This document shows, in pieces, positions 38,301-49,400 of a stretch of 64,000 bases of DNA. The notes beneath the pieces are model-generated. The model had not been told where the DNA came from, made no database searches, and worked only from the letters and a program-made list of their open reading frames with translations. This DNA is from Scatophagus argus (Eukaryota; Chordata; Actinopteri; Scatophagidae): assembly GCF_020382885.2 (NCBI RefSeq), contig NC_058495.1:6255627-6319626 (forward strand). The letters run 5' to 3'. How positions within the stretch are numbered: the stretch's first letter is position 1; each line of letters opens with the position of its first letter. Made by a program: the position numbers and the translations under genes.

Positions 38301-41300
38301 ATTAAAAATGACTTGGAAGTAGAACTGTAAGACACATTCTCAGGCACTTACTGTATGTTTCTGCTCTACGGAAAAGATGTCCTGCATCATCATACCAGTG
38401 AAATATACTCAAGACAGCTTTGACTGATTAATTTTTACATCCCTAAATGATATATAGCAATACTTCTTGACAAAAAAAGAATGAGTTTTTCAAGGGGAAT
38501 AGCAAAAGATTTCAGAAACAATGAGGTAATCATTCCCAAATTCTTCATTCTCCACTTCACACCCTTGTTTCAAATTGTTATCAAAACCATACGCTTACAA
38601 CACATTGCGAGAGGTAACATAATGACTCAAGAGACCTGTGTTCAACTCCTCAGGCACAAAAAAGCGCTGAAGGGAACTTACTCAATAAGCTCTTAATCAC
38701 TAAAATCAGGAAGATGAGTTGATGACTACATAAGCAAAACCTGCAGCTGAATGTCATTTGCTCAGGGTAAATAAAATAAAATCACAGCCTGACACCAGGA
38801 CTGGGGACTTTTAATGTTCACGGCCAGAACATTAAAAGTCCCCAGTCCTCCTCATATGTACATGCACATTTTATGAATAATTAGCACTTGTGTCTGCTTT
38901 TTTTAGAACAGTGACTCAGTACAACTGGTTATATTAGTTGATCATTTTTTAGACACAATGTTGCCTCAAACCCCAACAGAGAAAAAAATAAAGGGTTTGA
39001 TCTCTGTGTTGTCAGTGGCAGAGATCTGCTCCGACTTGACAAGGCGGGGGTCAGAGAGACGGTGAAAAGGCTGCTCCACGCAGGCAAACCCAACAGGTGC
39101 ATGCGAACAGACGCAGAGACACAGCCGTACAGTCCCACGCACGGCCTCTCTTGTCCTCTTCTTCTAATTTCCGCCCTCTTGCTGTCTTTTCCATCTCTCT
39201 ACCCTCTTTGTGAGCTGCTCTCGATTCCCTTGCTGATTGCTCAACACCCACTCAGATCGCTGCAGGCTGCCATTCTTAACCTCTTCCCTGACAGGACACG
39301 CCTATCTTTTTCTTTAACTACATGTCTGCTGGAATTTTCCACTTCCACGCTAAGATAGTGAGTAAAAAGGTAATCTCTCTTCACTCCACGTATCTCCCCC
39401 TTGCCCTCTCTGCCCGCTTCTCCAGCTCTGTCTTTCTCCTGAACCCTTTCTCCACCCATATTCTCTCCCCTCCTCCCTTCTCATAACATTGAGGTAATCT
39501 TAAATTGCTAACATGCTGCTCAGCCATGACTGAAAACATTCCTAACATCTCAGTGAGGGGGCTGACAGGGAAGGCCTGCTCAGTCATCATTACAGAGTGC
39601 TCAGCCCCCTCTCTTATACCTTTACACACATCTTTTCTCACAACTTTGCACATGCACTGAACCTACAGTTAATTGCTAACGTGGCCTTCAAAGGTCAGAA
39701 TAGACATAAGCCTTGCTCTAGCACTTAAATCTGTCTCTTTTTGTACCCAGAGTGCCTTGCAGTAGTGGCCGCTGCAGGGCTGATAGAAAGAGAGGTGTGT
39801 GTGCTTGGGGTTTGACATACCTGTCTAGGCCAGAAAACGCAGGACAACAACAAGTCAGTACAGCCCCAAAGCAAAACAAGTCTGGCAACATTTTTTTTTT
39901 CTGACAAACACTTATCTGCTGAAGATATTTCCTCTGAACTTTCTGTGTAAATTGTGTCAATTATTTAATTGTACCAAGAGCAAATGTCTCTGAGCCACAG
40001 CTAGTTTGAAAGTTGAAAATCAAGGGGATGAAAGGTCACAAGTGAGAAGTTGGAAAGTTGGCTTTAAAGGTCAAGTGTGTAGAATTTAGAGGCATATGTT
40101 CAATATAATATACAAAATTACACTATCGTTTTTGTTAGCTAAAAATTAACCTTTCATATCTACAGAGGAAGCAGCTGCTCTTCCACAGAGTACAGTTGTT
40201 TGCAATCTATAACCACACCGAAAGATGTCTCTAAATTTTACATACTGGAAATATAAACACAAGGCTGCAGTTGGCAGTCTGTTTGCTTAAGTTTAGCATG
40301 AACAGAGGAAACAGCCTGGCTATATCTAAAGGTAACAAACAGCTCATTAATTTAAGTGTTACACCTTGGTTGTTTAATCAGTGCATAAATGGAAGTGTAA
40401 AAACAAGATTTTGTGGTTTTACAAGGGTAATGTGCTGGTATGACTTCATGGTCCAGCTCTTGACCCTTTTGCTTTTCTACTTTTTGTACAGATTAAACAA
40501 ACAAGATGCAACCTGTTATTTAGTGAATTTACGAGCCGTGTGTGAGTGCATTTTGTAAACCTTCGTACAGAGCCAGACTAGACGTTTCTCTCTGTTTCTA
40601 GTCTTCATGCTAAGCTTACCTAACTGGATTCTGGCTGTAGCTTTATGTTGACATTACAAAAATGAAGGTGGTATCAAAAAAGCTTGAAAATGTTATTGTT
40701 ATTGTTATTATCACGGATAAATTGCTTTGAGTTGTTGCAGATTTGACATTTGACAAAGATATTTTATGACAGGTTTATTACAGTTTGGTATATTCTAATT
40801 GTTCTAACTGAGATTACATCACAGTCTAGAGTTAAGCTTCTTTAAGTGTTGCTCGTGTTCTGCTCACCAAACAAGTGGGGTGATTATTAACATGTGTGAC
40901 TTATTAAAATTGAGGGTTAAGTTGCTTTGAACTCTTTGTCACCCTTGAGCTACGTAAACCAGTGAAAATGCTATTGGGAAGTCTAGACAGGTTTGTAGAG
41001 CAAAGGACAGACACGTATAAAGCAGTCAAGGTAATGGAAATTTGCAAAGGTTTCCCACCAAATAAAAAAAATCCTGGCAGAAAAAGTGGAATTCCCAATG
41101 GGAGGGATGACTTGCTTGCCTTTGGAGGCCACTGGGAGCCCGAGACTGCAAGGTAGACAGTATTACATACAGAGCAACCGTTAACATTCCCATAACCTCA
41201 CGTCAGGGCAGCTTTTAGATGTCTGAGGTAATCACCTTGTGAGAAGGCTTCTTCTTGGGCATGTCTTGGCTCTGCCAGCAGAGCCTCAGATGACTTATAG

Positions 41301-43454
41301 TAAATGGAGAGGGTGTTTAGTGCTCTAGAAAAAAAGAGGCCTCTAAAAGGGGTCCTGACAGTTTGTTGCTAAGGGGGCAGGTCTGTGCACAGCCTGCGTC
41401 TTTGTTGACGTTCTCATGACAGAAGTATGAAGCCTCGGACACAACACTGCCCTGCTAAACAGGAACGAAGAGTTATTTAGGTAAATTTAGAGATGCCTGT
41501 CCTTGAGGTCTGTACATAAAGTAAAAGCACATTGTCAAATAACTGTGCCATTCTGGAAAATTATAGTTATAATAGGTTCAATAATAGTTATTTTTAAGCA
41601 TATGTCCTTCAAATCTGCCTGAAATGAAAATTTGACTGATTTAATTCAGTAAAGATTAGTCAGACATGCTTATTGTAAACAGAATGTAGATGGTATCATT
41701 ACTCAAATAGTTAAGTCTGGATCCAGCTTTTCTCTTCTGGAACTGCAACTAATGATTATTGTCAGAGAATAGTGAAAAGTGCCCATTATGCCATCCAAGT
41801 GCTAAAGGTTAAAATGCCCTCACATATTTTCTTTCAGGTAACTTCTAGAAGGTGGAGATCAGCCAATGTTTGCCATCTTTTTTCAGTAAATGGCTTAATT
41901 GATTAATGTATACCGTTTTGTGCTGACTAAATGATCAATCCATTGTTTGTCTCCTCACTACAGTGCTCTTTAAGGCAGGATCAGAGTAACACAGAAGCTA
42001 CAATAGTGGCAGAGGTATCTCAGGTATGTGCTTCTCCTTGTACATCGAAATCTGTCTATGAATCACACCGAAAGAATCTCATCCGAGCTCAAGTGTAGAA
42101 AAGCTTTAAAAACACTACTGCAGCTAAAACACACAGTCTGTTGGAGCCTTTGGTGGCAATGATTAGTGGTTTTTATGGTTGCTCTGAAGTAGAAATCAAT
42201 TTCAGGTTTTTGAGACTTGATGGACAATAATTAAAGGACAAGAAAGTCTTACAAAGCAGGGCTTGAGGGATTTGAATTACAGGAGTAAAAATTAAGCATA
42301 ATTTCAAAAAAACCAAAAAAAAAACCCAAAAAAACAAAAAGAGGTTTGGACAATGGAAAGTTTGACAGCAAAGAAGGCAATACAGTTCCTGTCAATCAAC
42401 ATTAAATGCACTGCAGGAAAATTTCCAATTTTAAATGCAAAATTGAATTAAGACAGTGTGCACTGTCTCAGCTACAGGAATGGGAAAGTGAGGCCAAATT
42501 AATGAAAGACAAATGCATTCAATTTCCTACACCTGGATGTCAGTGATTCTACCAAAGAACTTGCCAACATATCCATCTGGACTGTTTCAGGACATTAAGG
42601 GTTCAACACCTGCAATTTAATGAACACGCTGTAGGAAACAGCATAACTATTCCGAAACCATATGGATGTTTAAAATCTTCCAACATGTCAATGTGATGTT
42701 TTTGTTCCTGAGTCTTGATTCATGCTGTGCTAATTATTGCTAATTTAACCAAGCCATCCAGCATCAAACGCAACACTTCTCCAGAAACCAGCTCCAAACA
42801 GTCACCTACGGGCAAAACTCTCCCAGCAATACCGGTGTGGGGAGAAACAAGCCTGTGATGCCTAACGATAAAAACAAAGAGCAGCTTTTGCGACTGAAGG
42901 TGCGGTGAGGAAGAGAAGAGGCCATAAAAACAGGCTGTAAAGTCTCTGAAGAAAAAGACAGGTGTAAATCAAGGAAAGAGAAGCTGAGATGCTCTCCAGA
43001 CCACAATAACCAGCACTGAGAGTGCTGGTGTGACTGGAAGAACCTGCCCCTGGGTCACAGAACAAGTACAGGTACAGACTTGTTAAAGAGAGCTCTGTGT
43101 GAAAAGAAAACATCCACCTCTGTGTCAAAGCTGTGATATGAGCACATTTCTTTTCAGGGCACTATTTTCTCATTTTTGTGCATTTATTTTGAAATTGATT
43201 TCTGTATAATTGTTTGTTTTGTTATTTTGTTTCTCTGGATGTTATCCAGTGTACTCACCATACATCTTTCCTTCATCTGACAGGATGATTTTCCTCCTGC
43301 CACAGGGAGGGTAGATGGCGAGGGCCTCCTGGAAACTTTGCTCGATATCGGGGCTCCACACGCCTTCGGCGTCCCCGTCCAGGGTCTTGTCCTCGTTGTC
43401 CCCGTCCAGCCCATCTTCTGGGCTACCGTTGGCACTCCACTCGTTGGACGCAAT
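26341..43454 (-). CDS. tead3: TEA-domain transcription factor Tead3 (complete, ATT start)
   Basis: Tead3 is the DNA-binding partner of YAP/TAZ in Hippo signalling; it binds CATTCC (MCAT) sites in the nucleus. Exons in transcript order: 43259-43454, 36147-36211, 34480-34542, 31642-31653, 30551-30676, 30369-30409, 29598-29662, 29370-29506, 28748-28921, 27912-28055, 27666-27818, 26341-26454. Total 1290 nt, 429 codons plus stop; human TEAD3 has 435. The TEA domain spans about residues 31-108 ([52 protein letters not shown]). Then come a proline-rich linker and the YAP-binding domain ([84 protein letters not shown]), ending [27 protein letters not shown] and the AMNL microexon identify TEAD3 rather than TEAD1, 2 or 4. 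An alternative exon lies at 34274-34336. Confidence 0.96.
26560..27300. repeat. MITE-like repeat cluster in tead3 last-exon flank
   Basis: Segments such as GTTAGCTTAACTTAGCATGAAG followed by ACAGGAAATGGGG and GAGTGGTATCAATCATCTCATC match a teleost MITE-like family (core: TTAGCTTAGCATAAAGACTGGAAAC as remembered, not found verbatim here). The cluster lies in the intron between exons 26341-26454 and 27666-27818. A related copy is at 40.27-40.69 kb. The superfamily is not assigned. Confidence 0.5.
27300..27645 (-). repeat. Teleost dispersed repeat (GTGTAGGATTT family)
   Basis: The segment has TGTGTAGGATTTCGTGTAG at one side and, in opposite sense, AATCTGCAACCACACCACTA and TCCTGCACACTGGAGC at the other. 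These are familiar pieces of a high-copy fish element. A + sense relative starts near 40070 (AAGTGTGTAGAATTTAGAGG). No clear target-site duplication was noted. Confidence 0.45.
28155..28520 (+). mobile_element. tRNA-derived SINE with perfect target-site duplication
   Basis: The head has an RNA polymerase III box A (TGGTGCAGTGG, 28165-28175) and a perfect box B (GGTTCGAATCC, 28209-28219). The body has the familiar fish segment GTGGAGTTTGCATGTTCTCC and the tail is (GGAT)n. Both sides carry the same 14 bp, GGAAAGTATTTTAG (28141-28154 and 28521-28534), the mark of target-primed insertion. The copy sits in a tead3 intron in the opposite sense to the gene. A short frame inside it is not a gene. Confidence 0.9.
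31642..31653 (-). CDS. tead3: tead3 12-nt microexon (AMNL)
   Basis: The - strand shows GATTCAG, then GCAATGAATTTG, then GTAAGTGG. The 12 nt encode Ala-Met-Asn-Leu, the same four residues found at this place in human TEAD3 between the TEA domain and the DQVSKDKALQ segment. The frame passes in phase 0 on both sides, so inclusion is optional. Confidence 0.85.
34274..34336 (-). CDS. tead3: tead3 alternative exon, TEAD1/2/4-type helix 3
   Basis: A second 63-nt exon, 143 nt after the first, also has AG (TTCTTCTGTGCAG) and GT (GTATGC) borders and phase 0. It encodes [12 protein letters not shown] then SREIQSKLK, the helix form found in TEAD2 and close to TEAD1 and TEAD4. It is 14 of 21 residues identical to the neighbouring exon. 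Its open frame, intact splice sites and conserved protein sense argue that it is functional and used in place of exon 34480-34542. Using both would keep the frame but duplicate the helix. Confidence 0.82.
34480..34542 (-). CDS. tead3: tead3 alternative exon, TEAD3-type helix 3
   Basis: This 63-nt exon with clean AG and GT borders encodes [21 protein letters not shown] (21 residues, quoted once as [12 protein letters not shown] plus VREYQAGIK). It is the recognition-helix end of the TEA domain in the form typical of vertebrate TEAD3. It is the first of two such exons in transcript order and both neighbours join in phase 0. Confidence 0.9.
34710..35600 (-). mobile_element. hAT-type DNA transposon relic with ZBED-like fragment
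   Basis: Both ends carry the same inverted sequence: AGAGATGCACCGAT on the left and its complement (ATCGGTGCACCTCT) on the right, one mismatch. Inside, the + strand around 34.9-35.2 kb gives degraded pieces reminiscent of BED-finger hAT proteins, such as [20 protein letters not shown], with frame breaks. Most of the transposase is missing, so the copy cannot move itself. It lies in the tead3 intron 170 bp upstream, in transcript order, of the alternative TEA exons. Assignment to hAT is from TIR style and the BED-like peptide. Confidence 0.7.
37331..37345 (+). promoter_or_regulatory. Tandem MCAT (TEAD-binding) motifs
   Basis: Two CATTCC motifs at 37331-37336 and 37340-37345 are in the same direction with a 3-bp spacer. 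CATTCC is the established TEAD recognition core, and closely spaced direct pairs are known TEAD targets. The pair is in a GC-rich patch of the tead3 intron, so self-regulation is possible but unproven. A 6-bp motif is common by chance. Confidence 0.35.
38797..38849. repeat. Perfect 23-bp inverted repeat (hairpin)
   Basis: Arms at 38797-38819 and 38827-38849 are exact reverse complements over 23 bases (the first starts AGGACTGGGGACTTTTAATG) with a 7-base loop. There is no mismatch. On RNA from either strand it would form a strong stem-loop inside the tead3 intron. No known element was recognised at this place. Confidence 0.85.
40270..40690. repeat. MITE-like element with inverted arms
   Basis: The left arm near 40284-40325 (GTTTAGCATGAACAGAGGAA then ACAGCCTGGCT) is an imperfect inverted copy of the right arm near 40568-40615 (AGCCAGACTAG, CTGTTTCTAGTCTTCATGCT). 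The right end CTGGCTGTAGCTTTATGTTG matches the teleost family also seen at 26.56-27.30 kb. The boundaries are approximate. Confidence 0.5.
41740..41945. repeat. AATGATTATT/TTGATTAAT MITE-like repeat copy
   Basis: GAACTGCAACTAATGATTAT at the left and a right part with TTGATTAATG and AATGATCAATCCATT recall a very abundant teleost nonautonomous element rich in ATTAATCGATT motifs. A fuller copy is at 46.14-46.41 kb and a partial one at about 45.95 kb. Confidence 0.5.
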
Positions 43455-43461
43455 GGTGGCG
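43452..43461 (-). promoter_or_regulatory. Non-AUG translation start of tead3 in perfect Kozak context
   Basis: The - strand reads GCCGCCACC ATT G, an ideal Kozak context around an ATT codon at 43452-43454. Upstream in the same frame a TGA lies at 43494-43496 with no ATG between. The first in-frame ATG downstream is inside the TEA domain (KMYG), too late to give a working protein. Mammalian TEAD1 and TEAD3 are known to start at non-AUG codons, so ATT is the likely start. Confidence 0.85.
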
Positions 43462-43618
43462 GCTCCCCCTGGGCCCGACCCCGAGCCCCAATATCAAAGG
43501 ATCTATGGGAGATCTGTGGAATAACGATACAAGTTGCTCAGTTGCTTTTTACTGAATACTGCACAACTTCAGCAAATGCTGAGCATCATAATCAAACAGT
43601 GTTAGCAGTTTGAAAACA

Positions 43619-43671
43619 CAGTTTGAAAAGTGCTATATAAATAAAGTTATTATTATTATTATTATTATTAG
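43619..43671 (+). repeat. Retroelement tail with (ATT)n microsatellite
   Basis: GAAAAGTGCTATATAAATAA followed by AGTT and seven or so ATT units. The GCTATATAAATAAAG tail is typical of teleost retroposon 3' ends. It lies about 100 bp upstream of the tead3 start exon. Confidence 0.55.
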
Positions 43672-46139
43672 ACCAAAGCAACAACCACTGGACAAGTAAT
43701 GTCTGTGTAGTCAGCCTGATATCTTCTTTAACAATGAAACTATGAAACTATGTATCTGTGACACAATTTCGAGGATTCACATCTTCGGATTCGTGCCACA
43801 GACACAGTAGGATAGTCAGGCAGTACTGAGAGACATACTAACGCATTGTTGCTTTGGTCTGTTTGTGGAGTCAATGGAGCACACATTGATCATCTGATGG
43901 GCAAACATTCATCACGAAGTGACAAGTGTGCTGTGACCAGCAATCATTCCACATTGTTTCAATAAAGATATTTCTTGGCTTGAATCACAGCATGTACGTT
44001 TTTTAATACTAAATTTGGTCTACTGGCCACAGTCAGAGCTGCAGGTCGTGAGATACCACCTTGCAGACAAATCCATTAGAAATAACTATAAAGTCCAAAT
44101 ATTCAACACTCACACTTTCATTAGACTTATCACAGTGTATAATTACAAGACACCATTTGTGTCCAGAATATATTATTTTTGTGACATTCGTGCGAGAAGG
44201 AAATCAGTCAGTCAGGGTATGCGGAAGACTGAAAAACCCTTTCGGCATTTGTGCTGGGTGAGCAAGTTTCATGAATCCTGGAATCTTAGAACACATCAAC
44301 TGCTGCTTTGCTTACACCTTAACATGCTGAACTGTGATTGTCACTAAGCAAACAGGTCTGCACAGTGAACAGATCTGCTACTTTGGTTTTTTTTATCAGT
44401 CATTTTAAATTCTTTATGCAACACTGCTGATATTCAGTGGATGTCTACCAGATCAATAAAAATACAGGAGAAAATGAAGCAGAGATCTGATGAGATTCAG
44501 TTCAGTTATGTACAACCTAACTAAGTGTGTATCTGTTTTTTTCTTCAGAAATATATGTACACAAATTTTTTGGTTGCTGCAAAAAGGCCCAGAACTGTGT
44601 GAATACATGTAAAGGATAAGAAGAATAAGAAATGTCATTCATCTATAGGTCCCTACTTTGGCTTTGTTTCACATTTTCTTTATTGCTGTCATTAAATTTG
44701 TATGAATAAACAATGTTAACTGTAATTATTACTATAATTTCCTATATTTTATTTCTCTGAAATGGCCAAATGAATTCAAGATATTCCATAAAACAGAGTT
44801 TAAAGACCTCACTAATCAGCGCTGGCCTCAAAGAATTCTTGTGGTCTGGGAACTGTGTCCCAGTGTGGTTGGCTTATGGCTGACTGCAGGCAAAGATCTT
44901 AAGTAGTTTTCAAGCTGCCTTTTCAGTATTGTATTGTTTCTGAAATGGAAGTCTATGAGGTAACCGTGATCCTCCCAAGATGCTTGTGTTTCTGCTTTAG
45001 TGTTTCTGCAGATGCTGACAAAAATAAAGTATAATGGATAAACACACATAGTGCCAAAATGATTGTTCCTGAAAACTGAAGTGATTATAAATCATAATTT
45101 GCAGTTTATATGACAGGATTTTAAAAGACTATGAGATATCATCTGTTTTCGGTTTTTCCATTATAAGTCATATTTGACCTCTTTTATAAGGTTTTGCACA
45201 GCTAGAGAGTCTATGCAAAGCGGTGTAACTTTTTTCTAAGACACAGAAAATCTGCGTGATTCTACAGAGTATAATTACACCAAAACTGCTGCCAACATCT
45301 TAATATATTCATGATAAGAGATAAAGTCTGAACAAAGTCTCATTTATAACATTAAATGAAAGATAGCAATTCATGATAGCCCTGTTTATCTTTCAGCATT
45401 TAAAGATTCACACTTAATAATCACTGCAGTTACACTAAATCATCAGAAAACCACAAAATGGTAAAAAAGCAGAGGCCGGGGATTGGTGATGCTTCTTTCT
45501 CTTCTCATCATCACAAATGGGATTTACAAAAGATCAAAGTCAAGCATATCAGTCACACTTTTCTTGAAGTGATATTCCACCACACACAACTTAAAACACG
45601 TAATTCATGGATGTCACTGAACCCAAACGAGAGTTTTACAAATATCCACAAGTCAAGCTGCTAATTATAGCTGAGAGGGTATTGGTTATGGTGGACCCTT
45701 TGCGACAGGGTCACAGCGTTAAAACTCAACACTGAAACGGAGCACTCATCAACAGCTCAAGTGATCCAGCTCAGTACTCACAGATCACCAGGCTGGATCT
45801 TTCTCAGTGGCTGCTGACTACACACGACTAGAGTTATGGTTAGTTTAATCATATTCTGTTCAGCCAGTTTGTGAATAAATGGATGATACTGATACAAAGG
45901 CAATAACACGAAACACACAGAATATATCAATACATAGAATTAAAGCTACAACGACCAGTCAATTTACCATTGGTCCTTCAGCAAAATTGGTTTATTGTCA
46001 TTATTCAAGAAAAAGTCAAATAATGTCCTGCCTCTAAAATGGGAGGATCTGTCTGCTTTTTATTGGATTGTATTATTGTTAACTGAATATCTTTCTTTTT
46101 GGACCATTACTTAAGCAAAAAGTTCTAAATTCTGAATTA

Positions 46140-46410
46140 AGGCCTGCAACTAACAATTATCAGAATCAGTTCTTTGGCTGATTATATTCTTGATAAATCA
46201 TTTTGTCTATAAAATACCAGACAGCTGTAAAAAAAAAAAATGCAGATAATGTCTTGAGATGTCTTGTTTTATTCAACAAAGAGAAATGAAAATCTTTAAG
46301 GACTGCATCCAGCAAATATATGCAATTTTTGCCTGAAAATGACTAAAATGATTACTGAAATATCAAAGCAGTTGACAATTACATTAATTAACTAATCATT
46401 GTATTTTAAA
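46140..46410. repeat. Teleost MITE-like repeat, fuller copy
   Basis: Left part GGCCTGCAACTAACAATTAT, middle GATGTCTTGTTTTATTCAAC, right part TTTTTGCCTGAAAATGACTA and GTTGACAATTACATTAATTA. The order of these pieces matches a dispersed fish element also present at 41.74 kb. The two ends are roughly inverted. Confidence 0.5.
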
Positions 46411-49400
46411 GTGTGAATATGTTGTCTTTGAATGTGGAATGGAAAATGGAAAGATTCATAAGCTGCAACCATAAACAGATTTAATCACATGGGATACCTT
46501 TTTAAATCGCGACCAAACAGTTACGGTAGCCTGTCATGACAGTAGCCATGATTATTTGATTAACTAGTGTAACCCTTTCATACACATTTCTATCTCGGCT
46601 TCAAGTAAGGCAGGTTCTGTTTGTGTGGTCTGGTGTGAAAATGTCTTTCGAGTAGCCCAAAGTATTTGATTAATGAATGCACAGGTGCTGTAGGGCTACA
46701 GCTTCAGTACAGCTGGGGCAATAATCAAAGGCTGGTGGCACAGGGAGGGTGGGAGGGGCGGACGCTGTATTGTTTATCTCCAATTATATCTGAGAAAACA
46801 CTGCAAACCTCCTCCGTGCTGCGAGCTGTGAAGAGCGGCAAACGCCATTCAATGTAACACGCAGATCTGACGACCTCAATGGAGCTCCGAGTGCTCACGA
46901 GAGTGCGTTCAAGTGAGGTGCTGCGAAAAGACAGGCTCTTCACCAGGAGAGGGGCCTGAATTCCAGACATGTCCTTATTAAGAAAGGGCTGCGAGTGCTC
47001 ACTGTTTCTCCTCCTGCCTCCCTTGTGTCAACCCAACGCCCTCCCTCCCTCCTCTGCACCCCCCCTCCAGCCAGCGCTCAGATTGTCTCTACCCAAATAA
47101 GGACAGGAGACCAGGGGATGCGTGTATAAGGGAGGAGTGGGTGGTGGGTTGGTTGGTTGGTTGGAAAGCAGAGGGAGCGGGGGGGTGTGTATGTGGGGGG
47201 CATTGGAAGGGGGGTGTTGTCCAATTTAGGCGTCCACTTTGGGGTCTGGAAAACAGTGGGATTGTTCCAGTTGGAATGCAACATCAGCAGTGAATACGCT
47301 CCCGCTTTGTGACGCTCAGAGCTCAGACTAGAGGCAGGGCATTGTCACTGGAGCTATTTTTCAATGCATCCTTTATTGGAGTCACAGGATTTAAAACCAG
47401 AACAATAGTAGTGACTTCATTATAAAAATGTGGTAAATAAAGTTACAAGGACGGTTTTATGGACTCAGAATCGACAGCTAGTTCGACATTCGTACACAGA
47501 GATCAAGATGAAGACCTTTGGGACTCAGTTCTCCACTAAGATTTACTGTCAGCATGTCATTTGAGAAGAAAAGCCGTTGTAATTAACATATTGATTGTAT
47601 TAGAACAGCTGACACACTGTAACATCTCTTTGAGCCAAGTTTTGGGGAGACGCTCCACAACATAGTAATGACTCACACAACAAATTCAAGTGCAGATACA
47701 CGGAGCTGCACACATGAACACATGCAATACAATGCATAATGACAGTTAAAAACTTCAAATACAGCTTATTAATCAAGCAATTGACAAACAATCTTTGATA
47801 ATCTGTTAATCATTCAAGTCATACATCATGCAAATAGACCAAATACTGCACAGTTCCAGACAAACATGCATGTGAGATTTCTCCAGACGGTTGGCAGATG
47901 GAACGTTTTACTGAAGGGACTTGACTGAATGACACACTGCGCTCATAGTTAACACAAAAATCAATGACACACCTCCCTTCGCACTCTCTGGGAGTCAGGC
48001 TATGGGCTGTGAGACCAAAACCCTACAGAATTCAAACATGCAGCAGGAATAATGCTGCAAAGCTATGCAGCTCTCACATCCATTCAGACAGAACCATTCA
48101 TGCACCAGAATCCCTCTTCCCATTTTCCCAGCCCTGAACAGACCGATCACGTTGCAGTCTTTTTCAGCTTATCTCTGCTCCGACTACATCTATGAACCAA
48201 CTAGAGTTTATTGGCACTGCACCAAGTTTCCTTTTTTCTTTCTCTTCAGGACTGTGTGCAATGAAATGTCCAAATGAATTCCAGTAATTCTACTGAGTCA
48301 CTCTGAGGCTGTTGGGTCACATGGAGAAAAGCTGTCTGTATAGCCTGAATCGGGGAAGGGATTCCTTCACAGGCACATTAAGGGTGCTACATAACGTAGG
48401 AAATCCCATACAAACACCTACAGGCAGGAATACAAACAGCCTGTTCGTTTCAGCAATAACAAGAGGGCGACATGACATTCAGGTTTTGACATGATAACAC
48501 TCATTCACTAAGGGAAAGCAGAGTTGACATTTTTTTATGATGCCAGTTTTTATTCCTCAATTTTATCTTCCACTAAACATGAGATCATCTTGGTACTCTC
48601 AGATAGACCAACCAGATGGGGTTCTACTTACGCAGTGGAATTCAAAGACAAGACCTTGAGTCAATGTCTCCAATTTTTATGACCTGATGGCAACATCTCT
48701 TCTCCAGTCTACTGGTAAGAAAGGAACATTTGTCGAACCTACCCACATTTAAGACCAAACAGGACGGATCATAGAAATATATTCAGAGACTAAACATCCC
48801 ACCATGAGAGCCATGAGAGCCCACTGAGCAAAGACAGTAGTATTGGCACGACAAACCACGGTTAGGCAGAGTGCAGTAAGTGTCTTGTAAGCTCAAAAGT
48901 TTTAAGCTTCTGCTGTTAATTTCTCAGTCACATTATTTACTTCATTGTGAAACTTCAGCTGTGGTTTCTCAAAGAAACTGAATTTCAGTGGAAAGTGGCC
49001 CCTCCTCATACGCAACAATAGCAGTGAGAGAAAGTTTTACTTTAATGATGTCAAGACAGCCTGAGCCTGATACATAAAAATTGACTTTTTTGATGTGCCT
49101 TGTTAAAAATGTTGTAAATACCAAAGGCAACACAACAAACAAATGTGTACATTTTCTCAGGCCAGTTCAGGGAGAAAAGGCTGTGTAGAAAACATCTGAT
49201 GTGTCTTTGTGTATTGTGAGACAGAGAGGGAGCGCCAAGTGTCAACAGCCAAAAAAGTCTGTCAGCAGAAAGTCACATTTGGAGCTTGGTGTCAAAGAGA
49301 AAACCGATGTAAACATTAAGAGCCACTGACTGACTCCTGATCATGTAAATTTGCTCAAGTGCTTTCGAGAACAGTGCATCAGTTCTCATCAAGCATCTTG

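Larger units (their letters stand above)
36212..43258 (-). other. tead3 intron (7 kb)
   Basis: No coding exon is supported between the first coding exon and exon 36147-36211. The stretch contains a GC-rich patch at about 37.13-37.50 kb, a G8 run at 37.49 kb, the tandem MCAT pair, the 23-bp hairpin, the MITE-like copy at 40.27-40.69 kb and a repeat copy at 41.74-41.95 kb. The remaining sequence shows nothing recognisable. Confidence 0.6.

Noticed and set aside
46650..47350. GC-rich patch as an alternative tead3 promoter or first exon
   Set aside because: No convincing donor in the right strand that would join the acceptor at 43513 was identified; it may be only a GC-rich repeat-poor stretch.
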